The notes below the pieces were generated by a model. That model had not been told where the DNA came from. It did not search any database and saw only the letters and a program-made list of their open reading frames with translations. From positions 93,049,588-93,113,587 of the forward strand of contig CM055816.1 in the NCBI GenBank assembly GCA_029582265.1: DNA of 64,000 nt, written 5' to 3'. Of the stretch, positions 32,240 to 42,598 are shown one piece after another (positions within the stretch are counted from its first letter, which is position 1; every line of letters starts with the position of its first letter). Position numbers and translations under genes: made by a program. This stretch comes from Zoroaster sp. YZ-2022. Taxonomy: Eukaryota; Echinodermata; Asteroidea; Forcipulatida; Zoroasteridae.

Positions 32240-32996
32240 ATAAGCCTGTTTTGTTTATTTATTTATTTTATTTATTTTTTATTATTTTTTTTCGATCATC
32301 AGACCTGGGGGATTATTGTGTCCCCTCCATAAACTCGTGAGTATGTTTTTGGTATAAATATTTTTCCTATATTTTTATTAATTTGTATTCGTTGGCCTTG
32401 AATTTTGGGACACATTATGTCTTCAGTACAAGCAAGAAAATGACGTCACATAGATTATTGCTAGAGAGCGCTATAAGCAATATTTTGGGTAATTTATAAT
32501 TTTGACCCATTTTCTTTACCAAAAGTACAATAAAGGCACATACCAAAATCCATGGCACAGTTGATGACATGAATTTATACTGTTTATTGAGCAAAACAAT
32601 TCTGAAAAACCTGTAAAAAATAAGGTTTTTGGGACAAAATCTAAGTTATTGCATTTAAACCTAATGGCGGTCATATTGGATTTCCATAATACATTGGAAG
32701 TGGTCACATGACACAATATTGCCCAGGTTAGAGTTTGTCAACAAACCCAAAACACGTTATAAATATCTTACAATATCATAAGTCTAGTATTTAAAAACAA
32801 ATGTAGAAATTCAATTGGACCTCTTCAAAACAAACGGTGGCCATGGCAACCATGAACACCCATTTTCGTTGAGAGGGTCGAAAAGAATAGTTAGGAAAAG
32901 TCAGAAACTTTCAGCGTGATTGGACAAAGCGTTCTGGGGATTAACAAAAAATGTCATGGGGAGCACATTGTCCCCCTGGTTTGATAGGGTTAAACT
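32240..32996. repeat. Dispersed TTAA-type repeat with inverted copy of the GTCACATGAC block
   Basis: The right end GGTTTGATAGGGTTAA mirrors the left end of the repeat at 26625. The middle (32640-32760) is the reverse complement of the segment at 17660 and 24790. A T-rich ATTT microsatellite lies at 32255-32290. The other bases of 31620-33319 show no feature. Confidence 0.45.
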
Positions 32997-33319
32997 CTTC
33001 TATATCAGTGATGGCAGTTCAGTAATTGTTTTCACTGATCTTGACAGACATATGATAGATTTTTTTGAAGATTTGCAGTCAAAGAGTCTATTTTTTTTAC
33101 ACACGAGTTGCTATCGGCAGATATGATATAATTATGGTAAAGTTATTTTGTGTACATGGATGATCATCATAAATAGGGAATAAACAATACCCATTGCCCA
33201 CAGGATCTGCAAATACTGACGGGGGTAGCACCTGCCATTATGTACCATATGAAATTCCCCAGTATTAACCATTTGAAGTGTACAAAATGTCTCAAACTAC
33301 TACTCTCATTTAATTCCAG

Positions 33320-33966
33320 AGCATCCTGTCACTTCAAAAACACATCTAGATAAGATACTGGAGGAGCATAAAACACTAATCCAAAACTACAGCAAAGAAG
33401 AGCTGATTAAAACTACATTTCAGTTACCATGCATTGTAATCGGCTACTTCACCAACAAGGGAGGAAGTTTGTCCCTGAATGACCATGGTGCACATTTGTA
33501 CATTCCACGAGGAGCCATCCCAAAAGAGGTGCGATCCCAGCAAGTGTACATCTATGTCAACCCCGACACGACAACGAATGATAACATCGAGCCTCCAAAG
33601 GTAGCACTTTCACCATTGATCCAGTGCGGTCCGGAAGGCGTGACTTTTTCAGAAAGTGTTGTGCTGTCGTTTCCGCATCATGCTGCAAAGCATGACGTAA
33701 AATGGATGTTAAGAACCCAAATATGCAACAATGATAACGATCTTAACAAAACATGGCAACCACTTGATGGCAACACAGATGGCTTCAGCTTTTTTGCTAA
33801 AGATGATGTAATTTTTCTGATAAACCATTTCACTGGATTTCAAGTGCATGGTGAGGCATCAGAAAGTCTCGTCAAAGTCGGAGCATTTGGGGACGTGCTT
33901 GACCTCTCTAGCGGACGGTATGAATTTCGAGTGCATATTTGGAAACACAACAAATCTGCAGAGCAG
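33320..33966 (+). CDS. ZU5-domain exon of the ZU5-UPA-Death gene
   Basis: Acceptor AATTCCAG, donor GAGCAG/GTAAGT. After a helical lead-in (HLDKILEEHKTLIQNYSKEE) the exon reads through a full ZU5 domain: GGSLSLNDHGAHLYIPRGAI, then VYIYVNPD, SPLIQCGPEGVTFSESVVLS and a hydrophobic HFTGFQVHGE end. ZU5 domains occur in ankyrins, UNC5 receptors and PIDD, where a ZU5-UPA pair packs against a Death domain. The exons before it (25153 to 30799) and after it (34184 to 36052) agree in phase and lack stops, giving one continuous + strand gene. No membrane segment is seen upstream, so a cytoplasmic adaptor is the simplest reading, but the true first exon is uncertain. Confidence 0.85.
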
Positions 33967-34183
33967 GTAAGTACTAGCAAGAAGTGTTTTTGAAATTGCT
34001 CTGTAACTTGTTTATGATGAAAATATTATTTTAGCACTTGGTAATATAAAATGTAAGTTTGTTAAATATTAATGTATTATATATTGTTATACAGGTTTGA
34101 GATACCTTGCTGTTAAGACTAATATTGTTTTTTGCTGTTATGACTAATTTTGTTTTTGGATATGCATTGTAACTGCCCCTTAG

Positions 34184-34324
34184 GAAGTGCGAAACATAGA
34201 AGGTATCAAAGACTACGAAGTGTTGGATAGATTCAGGTTCTTTGCGATCCAGGAAGAAAAGGGAGATGTGATTGTTGAAGTGAAACCTACGTCGATGGGA
34301 TGGACATTCCAGTCAGGATATATG
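34184..34324 (+). CDS. ZU5-UPA-Death gene, post-ZU5 exon
   Basis: Acceptor CCCCTTAG, peptide beginning EVRNIEGIKDYEVLDRFRFF and ending GWTFQSGYM, donor ATG/GTGAAT. It is 47 codons in phase 0 on both sides. Position and sequence pattern fit the start of a UPA-like beta domain. Confidence 0.7.
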
Positions 34325-34442
34325 GTGAATAATTTTATTTTATTTTATTTTCCACATTTTACAGACAACTGTTTTTAACGAATACCAGATCATTGAACAC
34401 TTTGCTTCATTAAATACAAACAATTTAAACATTTTCTTACAG

Positions 34443-34619
34443 AAACAAGTGATATCCATGTACAATGTGTTGAATTTACCTGAGAACTCAGTGACATTTG
34501 ACATGAATCGGAACGAACAAAGTGCAGAAGGCGAACAGACTGACCCCAATTCGAGAGTCATTATCTACCAGCATTCTTCCCCGGACGTAACTGTCAATCT
34601 ATTAATCAAACCAAAATCA
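34443..34619 (+). CDS. ZU5-UPA-Death gene, UPA-like exon
   Basis: Acceptor TTCTTACAG, 59 codons from KQVISMYNVLNLPENSVTF to DVTVNLLIKPKS, donor TCA/GTGAGT. Alternating hydrophobic residues suggest beta strands, as expected in the UPA region that follows ZU5 in UNC5, PIDD and ankyrins. Confidence 0.7.
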
Positions 34620-34698
34620 GTGAGTCAAACCCATTGCTATGCCATTTTTTCATTAGCAAAGTAAATTATTATTGCCTTGATGTTGTATCAACTGTTAA

Positions 34699-35386
34699 TG
34701 CTATGGTCCCACAGAGATTTCGACTCTCTCGATCGTGTTTCGTCAAGATTTTAGATTTTTTACAAAACATTTTCGAGAAAAGTCGAAATAGTCTAAAGAG
34801 TCAAACAAAATCGAAACTGTCGATATGTCGGGATTTGTCGAAAAAAAAAATCATTAATCGAAAATTATTAAACCTGACCAATATTTTTCGATAAAGTTTC
34901 GATCAAATTTATCTAAATTTTGTCGACATTTTATCGAAACTGTCGAAAATGAAATTGAAAGTCTTAACAGTCTAAAAGTTCGAAAAACAGTCGAAATAAA
35001 TCTAAACTGTCTAAATAGTCTAAACAATCGTAACATTCGAAATAAATCGAAACATTTGTCCAATTTTTTTTTAAATCGAAAATTAATCGAAAAAAAATCG
35101 AAATCAATCTAAACAGTCTAAACAGTCTAAATTTGTTGAAATGCTAGTCGAAATGATCTAAACAGTCGAAAGTCGTCGAAATAAAATCGAAAATGAATCG
35201 AAATTGTCGAGAAAATAAAAATAAAAAAAAATTCTCACGGAAATAAGATATTTTGTCGATATTTATACGAGATTTTGACGAAATTATTAAAAATAACAAA
35301 AAAACCAGGAATCGAAATATATTTCGACAGAAAGATCGAAATATATTTCGACAGAAAGATCGAAATATTCCTGTGGGACCATAGCA
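34699..35386. mobile_element. TTAA MITE whose interior is a TCGAAA/TCTAAA motif array
   Basis: TTAA at 34695-34698 and 35387-35390 flank perfect inverted repeats TGCTATGGTCCCACAG. Between them nearly the whole 650 bases are irregularly spaced variants of GTCGAAAT and GTCTAAA, on both strands (TTTCGAC also occurs). No transposase. It lies in an intron of the ZU5 gene. Confidence 0.85.
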
Positions 35387-35893
35387 TTAAGGTCCGTGCG
35401 TTCGTATCCTTCCCTTTGAACTCTTCTCGGGTCCTAACTTCAGATGTATTTGTTCACTGCCCGTTTAATATTGGGCAAAACGACACACCATGCATTATCC
35501 AGGAATCCTATCTTGAATCTTAGATTTCAGGTTTACGGGGGAAAATAATGGGAGTGGCTGGGTGTGCATAGTATGCATGGTCTATATAGTCTCTTGCGTG
35601 TTTGTGATCTTCGTTGAAGTTTCATTGAAGTACTCATAACGTGGAATACGTGCTACTTTGCAAATACACATCATTTACCATACAGGCCGCATTTCAATAG
35701 GTTGGGTTATAAACGCAACCACATTTACAAATGTGTGAGTTTTGTTTAATGGTGATTATCAGGTTTATAACAACATGCTTTCAAGCAGTGGCGCATCCAG
35801 AAATTAGATCAGAGGGGCACGAATTGTTGTTTCTGATGAAATAAATAAATATGAAAACATTTACGCACGTGTCTTATGTATTTTGTTCCGCAG

Positions 35894-36052
35894 CTGAACA
35901 AATACAAACAAAAAGCATGGGGCCCACAGCCCACACTCCAAGATCTGCCAATATCTCAAGTAACGAAAATGTCTTGCACCTTTTTCATTTTCCAGAATTC
36001 TCTGTCCAAAACAGCCAACATTCCAAGTACTGACCAGTCTACATCTGCACAG
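35894..36052 (+). CDS. ZU5-UPA-Death gene, UPA-like exon 2
   Basis: Acceptor TTCCGCAG, 53 codons from LNKYKQKAWGPQPTL to STDQSTSAQ, donor CAG/GTAAGT. Phase 0 at both ends. The second half is Ser/Thr-rich and may be the linker to the Death domain encoded 10 kb downstream. Confidence 0.65.
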
Positions 36053-36180
36053 GTAAGTACAATTAAGATTGTATGAAACATTACTGGTTTGTGGCCACTT
36101 TCCGCTGATTACATGACAAGATATGCTTTGTCATACAATAAAATGTTTACTATTTTACATATTTTACTATGTAAAATTAT

Positions 36181-36183
36181 TGT

Positions 36184-36226
<43 letters not shown>

Positions 36227-36440
36227 AATATAAATATAAATATAAATATATAAATTAAATCGGGAGGGTGGCCTCAGCTTTCGATCCAATCCGGACCTTC
36301 ATCAGAGGCTTTGACAAAGTACAACATAAAAACTCATCGATTTATAGGGAAAAGGGAAAGCAAAGGATCATGGGGCGGGATCCAAAAAAGGCGGGAAAAT
36401 AGTGACCAATTAAAGATAAGCATCAGTATATATATATAAA
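36181..36440. repeat. TG/TA microsatellite and possible retroelement terminal fragment
   Basis: A TG then TATAAA-type microsatellite (36181-36250) precedes a segment whose reverse complement contains CTGATGAAGGTCCGG and a GAAAG block, a phrase often seen near termini of Penelope-like elements. The fragment also has GGGCGGGATCC. Family assignment is weak. Confidence 0.25.
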
Positions 36441-36638
36441 TACAATGTCAACAGTGATATGATATGACACAGCTATGACTTATCCTATAAGCTATAGGGC
36501 CTATGCCTTACTAGCAATATTGTTTAGTATTTTTGTTGCATAATCACAAGAGCTCCAAACAGGAGGAAGACATGCTAAACCGAAATGTATGAGTCGTCGA
36601 TATGGGAAGTGGATGTGGGCTCTTTCTGCTAGTGTATG

Positions 36639-37956
36639 TGTAGCCCCCTGGGTTTTTATGGGTTTTTATGCCCCCCTAAATTTTCAACAGCCTGTAAAAA
36701 GAACAGCCGTAATCCGACTCCCAAAGATGAGCCCTGGTGTTGGCCAGTGTGCACCCTTGGTCATTCTTACACTGGATGACTGAGTGCACACTGATATAAA
36801 AGTTTCTCTACCATACTCATTGGAGTCTTTGTGTCATCCTTTTTACAGGTATGTGTAATTTCATTTTAATAATCATTTAAGAATGTATAAGTTGTTAATG
36901 GTTCATTCAAGTTTACCCATGAGTTCTTGGGATTTATATTTGTTGCATTTTTATTTGTTCCAACTTGGATCAACTTGTGCATTTTTCATCACACACACAC
37001 TTGTGCAACTTTTACCCAAACCTTCTTCAAGAGTTATGTTTTTACCCAGAGATTATCTCTTTTACTTGATGGTATTTTGATTGACTGATTTGTGTTTCTT
37101 AAAGTTAAGACTTTACAGAAGTTATTTGCATTAAGATTTGTATTTGATCACTTTTCCAACTATGTGTATTTTAAGTAGGAAAAGCCAGCATAGATTATAT
37201 TTTAGAAGATTTAATTGATGCCATGACCTATGTACACTGTCCATGTGTATAGCTAGGCATGGGGCACTTATCAGACCTCATGGTCTGAAACAAAGGGACC
37301 ACTGTAGGCACATTCCATAGCTAGGTGGCTGGTATGGTACTCAGCACCAAGCCCTGGGGCTTGATTCTGGTAGTGGGTTTATGTACATGTAATTAGGGTA
37401 GCCTGGGCTATTTGACACTACTAGTATAAACCTCCCTTGGTCCCCAGTGTGAGGCAAGTGCCAGGCTAGGATAGGTCTTAAAGCATTAAGACTGAGTGGG
37501 CTTTGTTTACTAGACTCTAGATTTTGGGTCCTTGCTTTACATTTAACTGTTCTTGAGTTAATGTATTTCTTTATTTGGTTTATGTGCATTTGGGCACAAG
37601 GAGTGCTGTTACTTATTCACCTAGTTCTGAATTTGCCCTGTATTTATTGTTTTGACTTACAATCACCAGATTGAGATTTTGTCCAACTATGATCATAGAC
37701 TAGCCAAGCCTTTGGGTTTACATGTGTAATTATTTAGAGTTATTTCAGTATTTTAGTTATTTCTCAAGTTTCATAGGATATTGTAGTACAAGTTTAATAT
37801 GTATTTTATTGTCATTCTTACACTGGATGACTGAGTGCACACTGATATAAAAGTTTCTCTACCATACTCATTGGAGTCTCTGTGTCATCCTTTTTACAGG
37901 ATCATTTTAATGAACACTCTAAGGTGATCAACATTCGATCCCCTACGGGTGCAACA
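36639..37956 (+). repeat. Gypsy 5' LTR
   Basis: Starts TGTAGCCCCCTGGG and ends CTACGGGTGCAACA. It contains a 90-base direct repeat (36760-36849 and 37811-37900), each copy carrying a GATATAAAAG TATA-type box and ending TTTTTACAGG. The first copy is followed by TATGTGT, making a donor-like AG/GTATGT; the second ends like a splice acceptor. Confidence 0.9.
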
Positions 37957-37958
37957 TT

Positions 37959-37976
37959 TGGCGACCACGAAGGGAC
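37959..37976 (+). other. Gypsy primer-binding site candidate
   Basis: TGGCGACCACGAAGGGAC lies two bases after the 5' LTR, the expected position for tRNA priming of minus-strand DNA. It ends with the complement of a CCA terminus. I do not assign the tRNA. Confidence 0.6.
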
Positions 37977-38206
37977 CGGTGTGTTCCTGCACTGCATCAT
38001 ATTGTAGACAGAACGACAACACCTGTCCAGTGACCATGAACCAATACTCCATGCTGCAATAAAAAGTTAAGTCCGGACCTGGTGGAAGGAGAGATTGGTG
38101 TAGCTGAGAGAGACGACAAGGCTATACGAAGGGGACCAGAGAAACCGACCGAGGGACCAACCCAGTGGAGTTTGGCCTAAGACGGAGATTCAGCCCAATA
38201 GTAACT

Positions 38207-39604
38207 ATGGCAGAGTCGGCAGAAGAGCTATGCCAACTTCTTATGCGCCAGGTCTGTGGCCTATCAAGGGTATCACTACTACAGATCTGCCAGTTCGTGA
38301 ACATCCCGGGGTACCAGGAGATTGATGGGAAGGAAGACAGCTGTCAGCTCCTGGTCCGAAAAATCAACCGCAATCTTAATCGCGACGAAATTGATGAGAT
38401 GGAAGACCAGGGAATGAGTGACTTCAAGGCGTTACGTGATTTCCTCAAGGGGCTTATTCCCGAGGACCAGCCCTTGGTCACTAACTCACAACCAGCAGTT
38501 GAATCACAGTCAGCCACAAAATCATCACCAGCCGTTGGACAGCAGTCAGATACGGACACAACACTTAACAAAAAGCCCCCAGTCACTCCGACCAGTTTGA
38601 TGACCCTTGCACGCAAAGAGTTCAAAATCTCAGGTCAGATTGGTGAACCAGGACAACGTGACCGGTTGTCATTTTCCAGCCTCGCCCACCAAATAGAGAG
38701 CGGCCTCACCAAGGGTCATTCTGAACATGAGATTGTGGAGGCAGTGATACGTGCAGTTGTCCCGGGATCTTCGTTGAGGAGCTACCTAGAGGGCAGAACA
38801 GGGTTATCCCTACCCAGTCTGCGTCGGATACTGCGGTCCCACTTCAAAGAGAAAAATGCAACGGAACTGTACCATCAACTGTCACGGGTGGCACAACAAG
38901 ACAAGGAGTCCGCCCAGAGTTTCCTGCTGCGAGCCCTAGATCTGCGACAGAAGGTGATGTTTGCCAGTCAGGAGACGGGTTCTGGACTGACATATGACAA
39001 TCAATTGGTCCAGAACATGTTCCTTCACGCCCTACTAACCGGCCTTAGGTGTGACTCCGTGAAGAGTGAACTCCGACCTTTTCTTGAGGATCCGACCATA
39101 ACTGATGAAATTCTGTTTGAGAAACTTAATGTTGCTGCTAGCCATGAAGCCGAACGCAGAGAGAAGTTGGGTCAACAAAGGACTGCTTCAGTTAAAGTCG
39201 TGGAGTATGACACAAGAAATGAAGCAGACAGCGTCAAAAGGAAACCGAAGGAAGGCACCTTAATGACTGACCTTGCAGAGCTAAAGGCAGGGATCGCTGA
39301 GATCACCACTTTAAAGCAGCAACTTACGACCCTGCAGGAGAGTATGAGGCCCAATATCCCCAGTCATCAGCAGGATCACAGGTGGACTCATGCTCCCAGC
39401 TATCAGCAGAATCAGAGGCGGACGTATGACACCCAAGTGCGACCAAGAGGTTGTACTGACTGCCAACAGCATGGAAACGGTGATCAATGCGACCACTGCT
39501 ACAAATGCGGGTCGACCGAACACTTTGCACGAGGATGTCGCCAACGTCGTAATGTCAACCAATCGGGAAACGACAGAGGGTTGCTGCCAAGGGACGGGCA
39601 GTAA
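38207..39604 (+). CDS. gag: Gypsy Gag polyprotein
   Basis: ATG at 38207 (MAESAEELCQLLMRQVCG) gives 465 residues; an in-frame non-ATG extension upstream is not needed. The middle is helical and capsid-like (FKEKNATELYHQLSRVAQQD, AQSFLLRALDLRQKVMF). Near the C terminus is one zinc knuckle, CYKCGSTEHFARGC, for packaging the RNA. Gag ends at a TAA (39602-39604) that lies inside the 3' arm of a hairpin just after a slippery site, so a share of ribosomes is expected to pass into the protease frame. Confidence 0.88.
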   Translation: MAESAEELCQLLMRQVCGLSRVSLLQICQFVNIPGYQEIDGKEDSCQLLVRKINRNLNRDEIDEMEDQGMSDFKALRDFLKGLIPEDQPLVTNSQPAVESQSATKSSPAVGQQSDTDTTLNKKPPVTPTSLMTLARKEFKISGQIGEPGQRDRLSFSSLAHQIESGLTKGHSEHEIVEAVIRAVVPGSSLRSYLEGRTGLSLPSLRRILRSHFKEKNATELYHQLSRVAQQDKESAQSFLLRALDLRQKVMFASQETGSGLTYDNQLVQNMFLHALLTGLRCDSVKSELRPFLEDPTITDEILFEKLNVAASHEAERREKLGQQRTASVKVVEYDTRNEADSVKRKPKEGTLMTDLAELKAGIAEITTLKQQLTTLQESMRPNIPSHQQDHRWTHAPSYQQNQRRTYDTQVRPRGCTDCQQHGNGDQCDHCYKCGSTEHFARGCRQRRNVNQSGNDRGLLPRDGQ

Positions 39605-39606
39605 CC
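39565..39606 (+). promoter_or_regulatory. -1 ribosomal frameshift signal (gag to protease)
   Basis: The heptamer GGGAAAC (39565-39571) is in the gag zero frame as G GGA AAC, the canonical X XXY YYZ form. Seven bases later a 10-base-pair hairpin forms: GGTTGCTGCC (39579-39588), loop of 8, GGCAGTAACC (39597-39606), with one G-U pair. A -1 shift enters the frame that runs without stop into the protease. Confidence 0.8.
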
Positions 39607-40083
39607 AGGAAATTATCAAATCTAAGGTCCCATGTGTGTAATATTGCTTCATCGAAACAGACGGAGGTGACCCGATTGGTGGGAAAGAGATGCCTTGTGA
39701 GCTGCTGGATACAGGGAGTGAGAACAAGGGCGTTATGGGACACCGGTGCCCAAGTCTCCATCATACCCGCACTCTGGAAAGAGACCAGAATTCCGGATGC
39801 ACAATTACGCCCACTTTCAGAGCTTATTGGAGTAGATGATTTGAATTTATCAGCAGCCAATGGATCTCCCATTCCCTTCGACGGATGGCTGGATGTCTCC
39901 TTCAGACTAACAACAGGAAATACTCATCATCAGATCAACGTCCCTGTACTCGTGACTCAAGCGATCACAGGAGTCCTGATCATTGGGCACAATGTCATAG
40001 AAGAAATAGTGAAGAGAGATATCCTGCCTGGCCCCGTGAAGGTGGTTGAGGCAGCCTTCCCATCGATGGCAAGAGGGAACTGA
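39571..40083 (+). CDS. pro: Gypsy aspartic protease, -1 frame
   Basis: Entered by frameshift from gag. After a basic linker the domain shows LWDTGAQVSIIP with the DTGA active-site triad and, 80 residues later, a VLIIGHNVIEEI flap/dimer-side segment matching the usual I-L-G motif of retropepsins. It would cut the polyprotein. The frame stops at 40081-40083; just before this, at about 40060, related pol sequence continues in another frame, so the pro-RT link is broken here. Confidence 0.8.
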   Translation, partial: RQRVAAKGRAVTRKLSNLRSHVCNIASSKQTEVTRLVGKRCLVSCWIQGVRTRALWDTGAQVSIIPALWKETRIPDAQLRPLSELIGVDDLNLSAANGSPIPFDGWLDVSFRLTTGNTHHQINVPVLVTQAITGVLIIGHNVIEEIVKRDILPGPVKVVEAAFPSMARGN

Positions 40084-40485
40084 GAGCCCTTATTACTCTA
40101 ATACAGGAAGACGTCCCAGACCAAATTGGCAGCGTGAGGGTTGGAGGAAAGAACATAATTATCCTGAAGAGAAGTACCATGGAGGTGCCCTGTCGGGCTT
40201 ACCAAAGTCATTACCTCCCGGCACTGTGGCCCTCTTGAGCCAGATTTAGATACAAATTTCCCAGATGACCTCCAGCCTCAATCCGCAGTGGTTAAACTGG
40301 GAACTAGACCGTCCTCCAACATTTCCATACTGGTTGTCAACTCTGCCAATTATGACATCCTCTTAAGGAGACGTACATGGTTGGGCTCCTCCATTGCCCT
40401 GACGACATCCAACCCCTGTCCTATAAATATAGTCCTGGAAAACCAACAACCTCGGTAAATCTGGTGACATCAATGAAGAGCTCAG
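40077..40485 (+). pseudogene. Gypsy protease-RT linker, frame-disrupted
   Basis: Two frames carry recognisable pol linker sequence: one with NIIILKRSTMEVPCRA up to about 40237, stopped by TGA, the other with NISILVVNSANYDILL up to about 40456. This type of segment normally joins protease and RT in one frame. The breaks are near 40060 and 40238. Confidence 0.6.
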
Positions 40486-42594
40486 ATGGATGGGTGCCCA
40501 GTGGACATCAGTCACCTTAACGAGCAACAACGTCACTTAGCAACCGAAATGCTGAGAGAGCAGGCTGGAGCTTTCGCCAAAGATGACAGTGACATGGGAT
40601 GCATTCCAGACCTCCAGATGCATATTCGGTTAAAGGATGACCAACCCGTGCAGAAGTCCTACATGTCTGTGCCACCACCACTATACAGAGAGGTGAAGTC
40701 TTACCTTAAGGACCTGATCGTAAGAGGCTGGATAGAAAAGTCTGAATCTCCCTACTCTTCCCCAGTTGTCTGCGTGCGGAAAAAAGATGGATCTCTACGT
40801 CTCTGTATTGATTATCGCGAATTAAACCAGAAAACCATTCCTGATAGACAGCCGATACCCCGTATTCAGGATGTCCTAGACAGCCTTGGTGGCAACAACT
40901 GGTTTTCCACACTTGACCAGGGCAAAGCATACCATCAGGGTTTTATGGCGGAGGAAAGCCGACCAAAGACGGCCTTCATCACCCCTTGGGGCTTATATGA
41001 ATGGAATCGTATCCCTTTTGGCCTGACAAACGCACCTGCGGTTTTCCAAAGATGTATGGAGTCATGCCTTGATGGTTTAGTCGGGGAAATTGCAGTAGTC
41101 TATCTCGATGACATCTTGGTGTATGGTGACACATTTGAGGCTCACCTGGAGAACGTCCATCAGGTTCTTCAACGCCTTCAGGAGCGAGGTGTGAAGCTAA
41201 AACCTAGCAAGTGCAGCCTCTTCCAAAGTGAAGTTCGATACCTGGGGCGAATCATTTCTAGCGAGGGACATAAGATGGATCCAGCGGACATTGCAGCAGT
41301 TGAAACACTGCGAGACAGGAAGCCCAGCACAGTTGGTGAGCTTAGGAAACTTCTCGGTCTACTAGGCTACTATCGCCAATATATTCAGAACTTCTCAAAG
41401 CGAGCTAAAGTTTTATATAATCTCCTTCGAAGCCCCAGTGCCAGCAATGCACAATCATTCAGCAGCCGTATCCCTCAAAAGGGGTCCCCGCCCAAACCCA
41501 ACTCAAGCAAGGGCAAGAATCAGGTCTCATCCAAACAAAAGATAACATGGAGGACTGAACATCAGAGCGTGTTGGAAGACCTGTTGGACTGCCTTACTCG
41601 TCCGCCTGTGATGGGTTTCCCGGATCATGAGAAACCCTTTGTACTCCACACGGATGCCTCCAATGATGGTTTAGGAGCAGTGTTGTACCAGGAGCAAGAG
41701 GGAAAGATGAAAGTGATTGGTTATGGGTCCCGTACACTTAGCCCAGCTGAAAAGAACTATAACCTGCATTCCGGAAAATTGGAGTTTCTTGCGCTGAAAT
41801 GGGCGGTAACAGAGAAGTTTAGGGATTATTTGTATTATGCGCCCTCCTTCACGGTGTACACAGATAATAACCCTCTGACGTACATCTTGTCTTCAGCAAA
41901 ACTCAATGCTACAGGTCAGCGCTGGGTCGCTGAACTGGCTGATTTTAACTTCACCATTAAGTACCGCCCTGGAAAGTCAAACACAGATGCAGATGTTCTC
42001 TCTCGTATACCCCTTGACTTAGAAGATTACAGAGCCCAGTGCACAAGCGAGGTCAGCCCCACTCATCTCTGTGCCACTGTCGAGGCAGTCAGAGCCGATA
42101 GTTTTGGATGTTTTCCCTGGATTGCCGCCCTGTCTGCCTCCACCTCAAGCCCAGATGATAATGTGATAAGCTCCCACCACATTTCTAAAGAAGAACTGAA
42201 AGCAGCACAACGTGACGACAAGATCATTGGACGTGTCATCCAATTCCTTGAAAACGGCAACCGCCCGACTAGACTGGAAAGGATGAAAGAACAGCCCAAC
42301 ACTGTTGCTCTTCTCCGGGAGTGGGACAAGCTAGAGTTGAATGCCGAGGGGATACTCCATCGAAGATTTGGTGACAAGGCACAATTAGTCCTCCCCCTGA
42401 AGTACCATCGCTTTGTCTACCAAGAGTTACATGAAGAGATGGGCCATCTCGGCACAGAACGTGTCGTTCACCTCGCACGTGACAGATTCTTCTGGCCCCA
42501 CATGCAACGAGACATTGAACACTATGTGTTGAACGTTTGCAGATGTTTACAACAGAGAAAACCAAATCGACCAACTCGAGACCCCCTCCTCAGT
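40486..42594 (+). CDS. pol: Gypsy reverse transcriptase, RNase H and integrase zinc domain
   Basis: The ORF continues to 42708 but the authentic part ends at about 42594. RT motifs are in order: [44 protein letters not shown], the catalytic [11 protein letters not shown] (about residue 207) and [15 protein letters not shown] Ser/Lys-rich insertion follows the [18 protein letters not shown] connection. RNase H has [29 protein letters not shown] and [12 protein letters not shown] with its acidic residues. The last 70 residues have the HHCC-type zinc region of integrase ([21 protein letters not shown]). All catalytic residues appear intact. Confidence 0.9.
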
Positions 42595-42598
42595 ATCG

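Noticed and set aside
34634..35523. Short ORFs in the TCGAAA-rich region
   Set aside because: They are translations of the motif array inside a MITE; no start context or domain.
36270..36310. Second hammerhead-like core (CTGATGA and GAAAG on the minus strand)
   Set aside because: Stem III would be followed by C rather than the required U at the cleavage site and no stem I can be formed, so it is at best a decayed motif.
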